A DNA stretch of 24,894 nucleotides, taken from JAXDLK01 sp034666665 (GTDB lineage: Bacteria; Desulfobacterota; Binatia; JACPRU01). Under the pieces are notes generated by a model. It saw only the letters and a list, made by a program, of their open reading frames with translations, was not told the DNA's origin and did not search any database. The DNA is taken from NCBI GenBank assembly GCA_034666665.1, contig JAXDLK010000202.1:1-24894 (forward strand), read 5' to 3'. Each line of letters opens with the position of its first letter. Within the stretch, counting starts at the first letter, position 1. The position numbers and the translations under genes are program-made. This document shows positions 21,700 to 24,894 of the stretch, piece after piece.

Positions 21700-23859
21700 A
21701 TGGCGGACCCGGGCATACGCGCAGGCGACGAGACGTACGACGCGCCGGGGTCGCGGCGAACGGCGCCGGATGCTCCATTCGAGGCGCCGGGCGAACCTTC
21801 CGCGGAAGAGCCGAGCCAGTTCTTCAATCGCGAGCTGAGCCTCCTGGAGTTCAACCGGCGCGTGCTCGAGCAGGCCCGGGATCCCGAGGTGCCGCTTCTC
21901 GAGCGGCTGCGTTATCTGACGATCTCCACCGGGAACCTCGACGAGTTCTTCGAGGTTCGCGTGGCCGGCCTTCTGGAGCAGATCGAGGCGGGGATCGGAA
22001 AACCCGGCCCCGACGGCCTCTCGCCGCAAGAGGCGCTCCGTCGCGTGCGCGCGGCCGTGCGGGTGCTGGTGGCCGACCAGTACCGCGTGCTGAACGACCT
22101 GCTGCTCCCGGCGCTCGAGAGCGAGGGGATCCGCGTTCTCAAGCGGTCGAGGTGGAGCGCGCGGCAGCGCACCTGGGTGGAGAGCTACTTCCGGCGGGAG
22201 GTGCTGCCCGTCCTGACCCCGATGGGTCTCGACCCCGCACACCCGTTTCCCAAGGTTCTCAACAAGAGCCTCAACTTCATCGTCTCACTCGAAGGGCGTG
22301 ACGCGTTCGGGCGCGACAACGATACCGCGGTGGTGCAGGCGCCGCGCGTCTTGCCGCGGCTGATCCCGCTGCCGCGCGAGGTGTCCGCCGGTCCGTGGGA
22401 GTTCATCCTGCTCACGTCGATCATCCATGCTCACGTGGGCGAGCTCTTCCAGGGAATGGAGGTGACGGGCTGTCACCAGTTCCGCGTCACCCGGAACAGC
22501 GACGTCTGGGTGGATGACGAGGAGGTGAACGATCTGCTGCGGGCGCTCAAGCGCGAGCTCCAGCATCGCAACTTCGGTGACGTGGCGCGCCTCGAGGTCA
22601 CCACGAACTGCACTCAGGCGATGGTCGACTTCCTCGTCGGCTGCTTCGGGATCGACCGCGAGAACCTGCTGCGCGTGGACGGCCCGGTGAACCTGAACCG
22701 CCTGTCGGCACTGTACGACCTGGTCGATCGACCCGACCTCAAGTTCCCGGCGTTCGTTCCCGGAGGCCTCGCGCGCGAGGGCCCCACCATCTTCGACACC
22801 ATCCGTGGCGGGGACGTGCTGCTCCATCACCCGTACGAATCGTTCGCCCCGGTCGTCGACCTCGTCCGCGAGGCGGCGGCGGATCCGAATGTGATGGCGA
22901 TCAAGCAGACGCTCTACCGCACCGAGCGAGACTCGCCGCTCGCGGAGGCGCTGCTCGAGGCCGCGGCCGCCGGCAAGGAAGTCACGGCCGTGATCGAGCT
23001 CCGCGCGCGCTTCGACGAGGCGGCGAACATCGAGCTCGCGACGCGGCTTCAGGAGCTCGGCGCCAAGGTCTCGTACGGCGTGGTGGGCTACAAGACGCAC
23101 GCGAAGATGCTGCTCGTCGTCCGACGCGAAGGGGATTCGCTCCGGCGCTACGTTCACGTGGGCACGGGCAACTACCATACCGGCAACACGCGGAACTACA
23201 CGGACGTGAGCCTCCTCACCTGCAACGAGGCGATCGGTGAGGACGTGCACTACATGTTCCAGGAGCTCACCGGGCTCGGAAAGATCCCGCGCCCGAAGAA
23301 GCTCCTCGACTCGCCCTTCTCGCTGCATCGCCGGCTGCTCGAGTGGATCGACCAGGAGGCGGAGGAGGCTCGTGCGGGAAGGCCGGCGTGGATCGCCGCC
23401 AAGATGAACGCCCTGATCGACCCCGCGATCATCCAGGCGCTCTACCGGGCCTCGACGGCGGGTGTCCGCGTCGACCTCGTCGTCCGCGGGATTTGCTGCT
23501 TGCGGCCTGGAGTCGCGGGGCTATCGGAGAACGTTCGTGTGCGCTCGATCATCGGGCGCTTTCTCGAGCACAGCCGGATCTTCCACTTTCACGCGGGCGG
23601 CCGCGAGCTCACCTATTTCGGCAGCGCCGACTGGATGCCCCGGAACTTCTTCGGACGCATCGAAGTGTGCTGTCCGGTCGACGATCCGACGCTGCGGGAC
23701 CGCGTGCTCCGCGAGGGCCTCACCGTGTATCTCGAGGACGATACGCAGGCGTGGGAGCTCCAGCCGGACGGCACCTACCGTCGCGCCGAGACCTCGCCGG
23801 ACCGCCCGAGATCGGCGCAGCGCGAGCTCTTGCAGGCGTTCGCCCGCAGCGCCACATGA
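21700..23859 (+). CDS. ppk1: Polyphosphate kinase 1
   Basis: 719 residues from ATG at 21700; the frame is open further upstream but without family similarity. All PPK1 regions are present: N-terminal FFNRELSLLEFNRRVLEQA (41-59), the LRYLTISTGNLDEFFEVRV helix region, a head domain, then the two catalytic phospholipase-D-like domains with VMAIKQTLYRTERDSPL, the autophosphorylated His467 in GYKTHAKMLLV, VGTGNYHTGNTRNYTDVSLLT (split at 23184) and a second His pair (629, 631) in RIFHFHAGGRELTYFGSADWMPRN. PPK1 makes polyphosphate from ATP reversibly and stores phosphate and energy. A polyphosphate-glucokinase-like remnant directly upstream suggests a once larger polyphosphate locus. The stop is followed after 5 nt by the second palindromic repeat. 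Confidence 0.97.
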   Translation: MADPGIRAGDETYDAPGSRRTAPDAPFEAPGEPSAEEPSQFFNRELSLLEFNRRVLEQARDPEVPLLERLRYLTISTGNLDEFFEVRVAGLLEQIEAGIGKPGPDGLSPQEALRRVRAAVRVLVADQYRVLNDLLLPALESEGIRVLKRSRWSARQRTWVESYFRREVLPVLTPMGLDPAHPFPKVLNKSLNFIVSLEGRDAFGRDNDTAVVQAPRVLPRLIPLPREVSAGPWEFILLTSIIHAHVGELFQGMEVTGCHQFRVTRNSDVWVDDEEVNDLLRALKRELQHRNFGDVARLEVTTNCTQAMVDFLVGCFGIDRENLLRVDGPVNLNRLSALYDLVDRPDLKFPAFVPGGLAREGPTIFDTIRGGDVLLHHPYESFAPVVDLVREAAADPNVMAIKQTLYRTERDSPLAEALLEAAAAGKEVTAVIELRARFDEAANIELATRLQELGAKVSYGVVGYKTHAKMLLVVRREGDSLRRYVHVGTGNYHTGNTRNYTDVSLLTCNEAIGEDVHYMFQELTGLGKIPRPKKLLDSPFSLHRRLLEWIDQEAEEARAGRPAWIAAKMNALIDPAIIQALYRASTAGVRVDLVVRGICCLRPGVAGLSENVRVRSIIGRFLEHSRIFHFHAGGRELTYFGSADWMPRNFFGRIEVCCPVDDPTLRDRVLREGLTVYLEDDTQAWELQPDGTYRRAETSPDRPRSAQRELLQAFARSAT

Positions 23860-23864
23860 ATCCG

Positions 23865-23947
23865 AAAAAGGGGTCGGGAGTCTTTTTCGATCGGTCAGGC
23901 AAAGCGGCGGCCGCTGACCGGAGGAAAAAGACTCCCGACCCTTTTTT
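23865..23947. repeat. Palindromic REP-like repeat, copy 2, between convergent ppk1 and DUF1329 genes
   Basis: 83-nt imperfect palindrome with left arm 23865-23888 and right arm 23924-23947 (one G-T wobble where the right arm has CCC instead of CCCC), inner stem CGGTCAG/CTGACCG, and a variable tip. It shares the outer 23 nt and the inner stem with copy 1 at 3448-3528. The right end overlaps the first base of the DUF1329 stop (23947-23949), and the left end is 5 nt after the ppk1 stop. With T5-T6 tails on both strands, it fits a bidirectional terminator for the convergent pair. Confidence 0.9.
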
Positions 23948-24894
23948 CATCGCCCCGCGCGGATCAACGCGGCGATCGAGAACCAGTCGTCCTCGACGCC
24001 CATCTTGTCCCCTTGGTTGATGTACCAGCCGGGCTCGTTGGGAAAGCCCATGCCCGGCAGCGCCGCCCGCGTACCGTGCTCGAGCTGTATGTCGACCATG
24101 ACGAAGCCGTAGAGGAAGTCGCGCGCGAACGGATAGGCGAAGTCGGCCTTGGGGTTCGGCTTCGTCGAGTAGCGCCCGTGGTTGATCCCGACCTTCCAGA
24201 GCTGACCGGCCTGGTCATAGAGGTCGGTGTAGGCGATGAAGCCGCTCTCCGCGTCGAGAAAGATCAGGCGCTTCGAGTACGCGTAGCCCGACATCTTCGG
24301 CTTCCCCTCGACGACGTACACCTTCGGTAGCTGCTCCCAGTTCTCGCAGAAGGTGACGCCGCCGTCGCCCGTGCACGGGACCGGGGGCAGGTTGTCGCCG
24401 TGCCCCGAGGCGAGCATCGAGCGGACGCCGAGGAGCTTCCAGTCGAACCACGGGATCTGCCCGGCGTAGCCGCCGTACGAGTCGACGTCCACGTCCTGTC
24501 CGAAGAGCGCATCGGAGCGCTGCGCGCTCGAGAGCCGGCGGACCCGCCGCAGAGTCGGCAGATAGATGTAGGTGTCGTCCTGCTTCTTCGGATCGAGGTA
24601 GCGGTAGGAAACGCCGCCGACGCCCTTCAGGTCGAAAGGTTCGATCACGGGGTATTGTCCGGCCTTGGCGAAGAATCCGCCGGGGTTCGGCATCGCCGGA
24701 ATCGGCGGCTGCTCGGTGCGGCCGACGAACTTGAGGATGCGGAGAGCGTCGAGCACGAAGTGGCGCTCGATGTCGTAGCGCTGGGTCGTGCCCTGGCGAA
24801 TGATGGCGCCGGTCTCGGCGTCGAAGAACCGCGCCGTCAGGTCGTCGGTGAAGTACCGGGTGCGCTCGAAGTTGTACATGATCTTGATGGCGGC
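23947..24894 (-). CDS. DUF1329 outer-membrane/periplasmic protein, N-terminally cut by window end
   Basis: The frame is open to the window edge (residues AAIKI precede the first Met), so 310 residues plus five are visible and the N-terminus, presumably with a signal peptide, is missing; family members run to about 430-450 residues. Recognisable elements are FDLKGVGGVSYRYLDPKKQDDTYIYLPTLRRVRRLSSAQRSDALFGQDV (split at ~24560), the family hallmark 'tYlYlPalRRVRRlssaqRsDs..GqDv', followed by SYGGYAGQIPWFDWKLLG and ALPGMGFPNEPGWYINQGD. DUF1329 proteins are related to LolA/LolB-like outer membrane lipoprotein-sorting folds and often accompany hydrocarbon or steroid degradation and RND transport genes. 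No partner is visible inside the window. Confidence 0.93.
   Translation of the reverse strand, partial: AAIKIMYNFERTRYFTDDLTARFFDAETGAIIRQGTTQRYDIERHFVLDALRILKFVGRTEQPPIPAMPNPGGFFAKAGQYPVIEPFDLKGVGGVSYRYLDPKKQDDTYIYLPTLRRVRRLSSAQRSDALFGQDVDVDSYGGYAGQIPWFDWKLLGVRSMLASGHGDNLPPVPCTGDGGVTFCENWEQLPKVYVVEGKPKMSGYAYSKRLIFLDAESGFIAYTDLYDQAGQLWKVGINHGRYSTKPNPKADFAYPFARDFLYGFVMVDIQLEHGTRAALPGMGFPNEPGWYINQGDKMGVEDDWFSIAALIRAGR

Overview
The window is about 24.9 kb of very GC-rich bacterial DNA, densely coded on both strands. Several gene types suggest an environmental, deltaproteobacteria-like lineage with an acyl-CoA-based catabolic lifestyle; Candidatus Binatota or Myxococcota relatives are possible. 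These types are CaiB/BaiF CoA-transferases, a thiolase-like protein with a DUF35 partner, MaoC proteins, a luciferase-like monooxygenase, a DUF1329 protein and an MFE2-type SDR. The lineage is inferred from gene content only; there is no rRNA or other phylogenetic marker. No tRNA, rRNA, CRISPR array, transposase or phage gene was seen.

Layout. 1-2120: 3' part of a tandem-domain CoA-transferase. 2399-3449 (+): a coupled run of CcmH-like, CcmI-like and stand-alone MetRS-type tRNA-binding-domain genes, ended by a palindromic repeat. 3562-4188 (+): a membrane-anchored coiled-coil protein, convergent with a membrane histidine kinase (4203-5861, -). 6026-9944 (-): six genes that all overlap by 1-4 nt (alpha/beta hydrolase, thiolase-like, DUF35, PHP hydrolase, two MaoC-fold proteins), resembling the hydratase/aldolase arm of steroid or branched side-chain degradation. 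10083-11526 (-): a degenerate hybrid histidine kinase behind a BolA gene. 11619-11843 (+): a glutaredoxin-like gene whose apparent stop is best read as selenocysteine. 11867-12784 (-) and 12922-13269 (+): a LysR regulator and a VOC protein, divergent around a perfect palindrome. 13281-15614 (+): an exported helical-repeat protein and an EVE-domain protein. 15607-16569 (-): a cyclase-family hydrolase. 16776-17705 (+): a luciferase-like monooxygenase. 17889-19720 (+): a 58-aa membrane peptide coupled to a polyprenyl glycosylphosphotransferase. 19877-20812 (+): an SDR. 20868-23859 (+): a low-molecular-weight phosphatase, a truncated ROK-kinase remnant and polyphosphate kinase, followed by a second copy of the palindromic repeat. 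23947-24894 (-): a DUF1329 protein cut by the window end.

The strongest discovery candidate is the selenoprotein at 11619-11843. It is a CPYC glutaredoxin-like protein ending Gly-Gly-UGA-Ser-Phe-stop, the C-terminal layout of the Uxx-star (seleno)protein family. Ten nucleotides after the UGA is a hairpin with a bulged U and a GGUC apical loop, very like the Escherichia coli fdhF SECIS. A standard gene caller would stop at the UGA and lose the Sec residue. Next in interest are the coupled aldolase/MaoC/PHP operon with unusual catalytic-site substitutions, and the paired 81-83 nt palindromes placed at stop codons.
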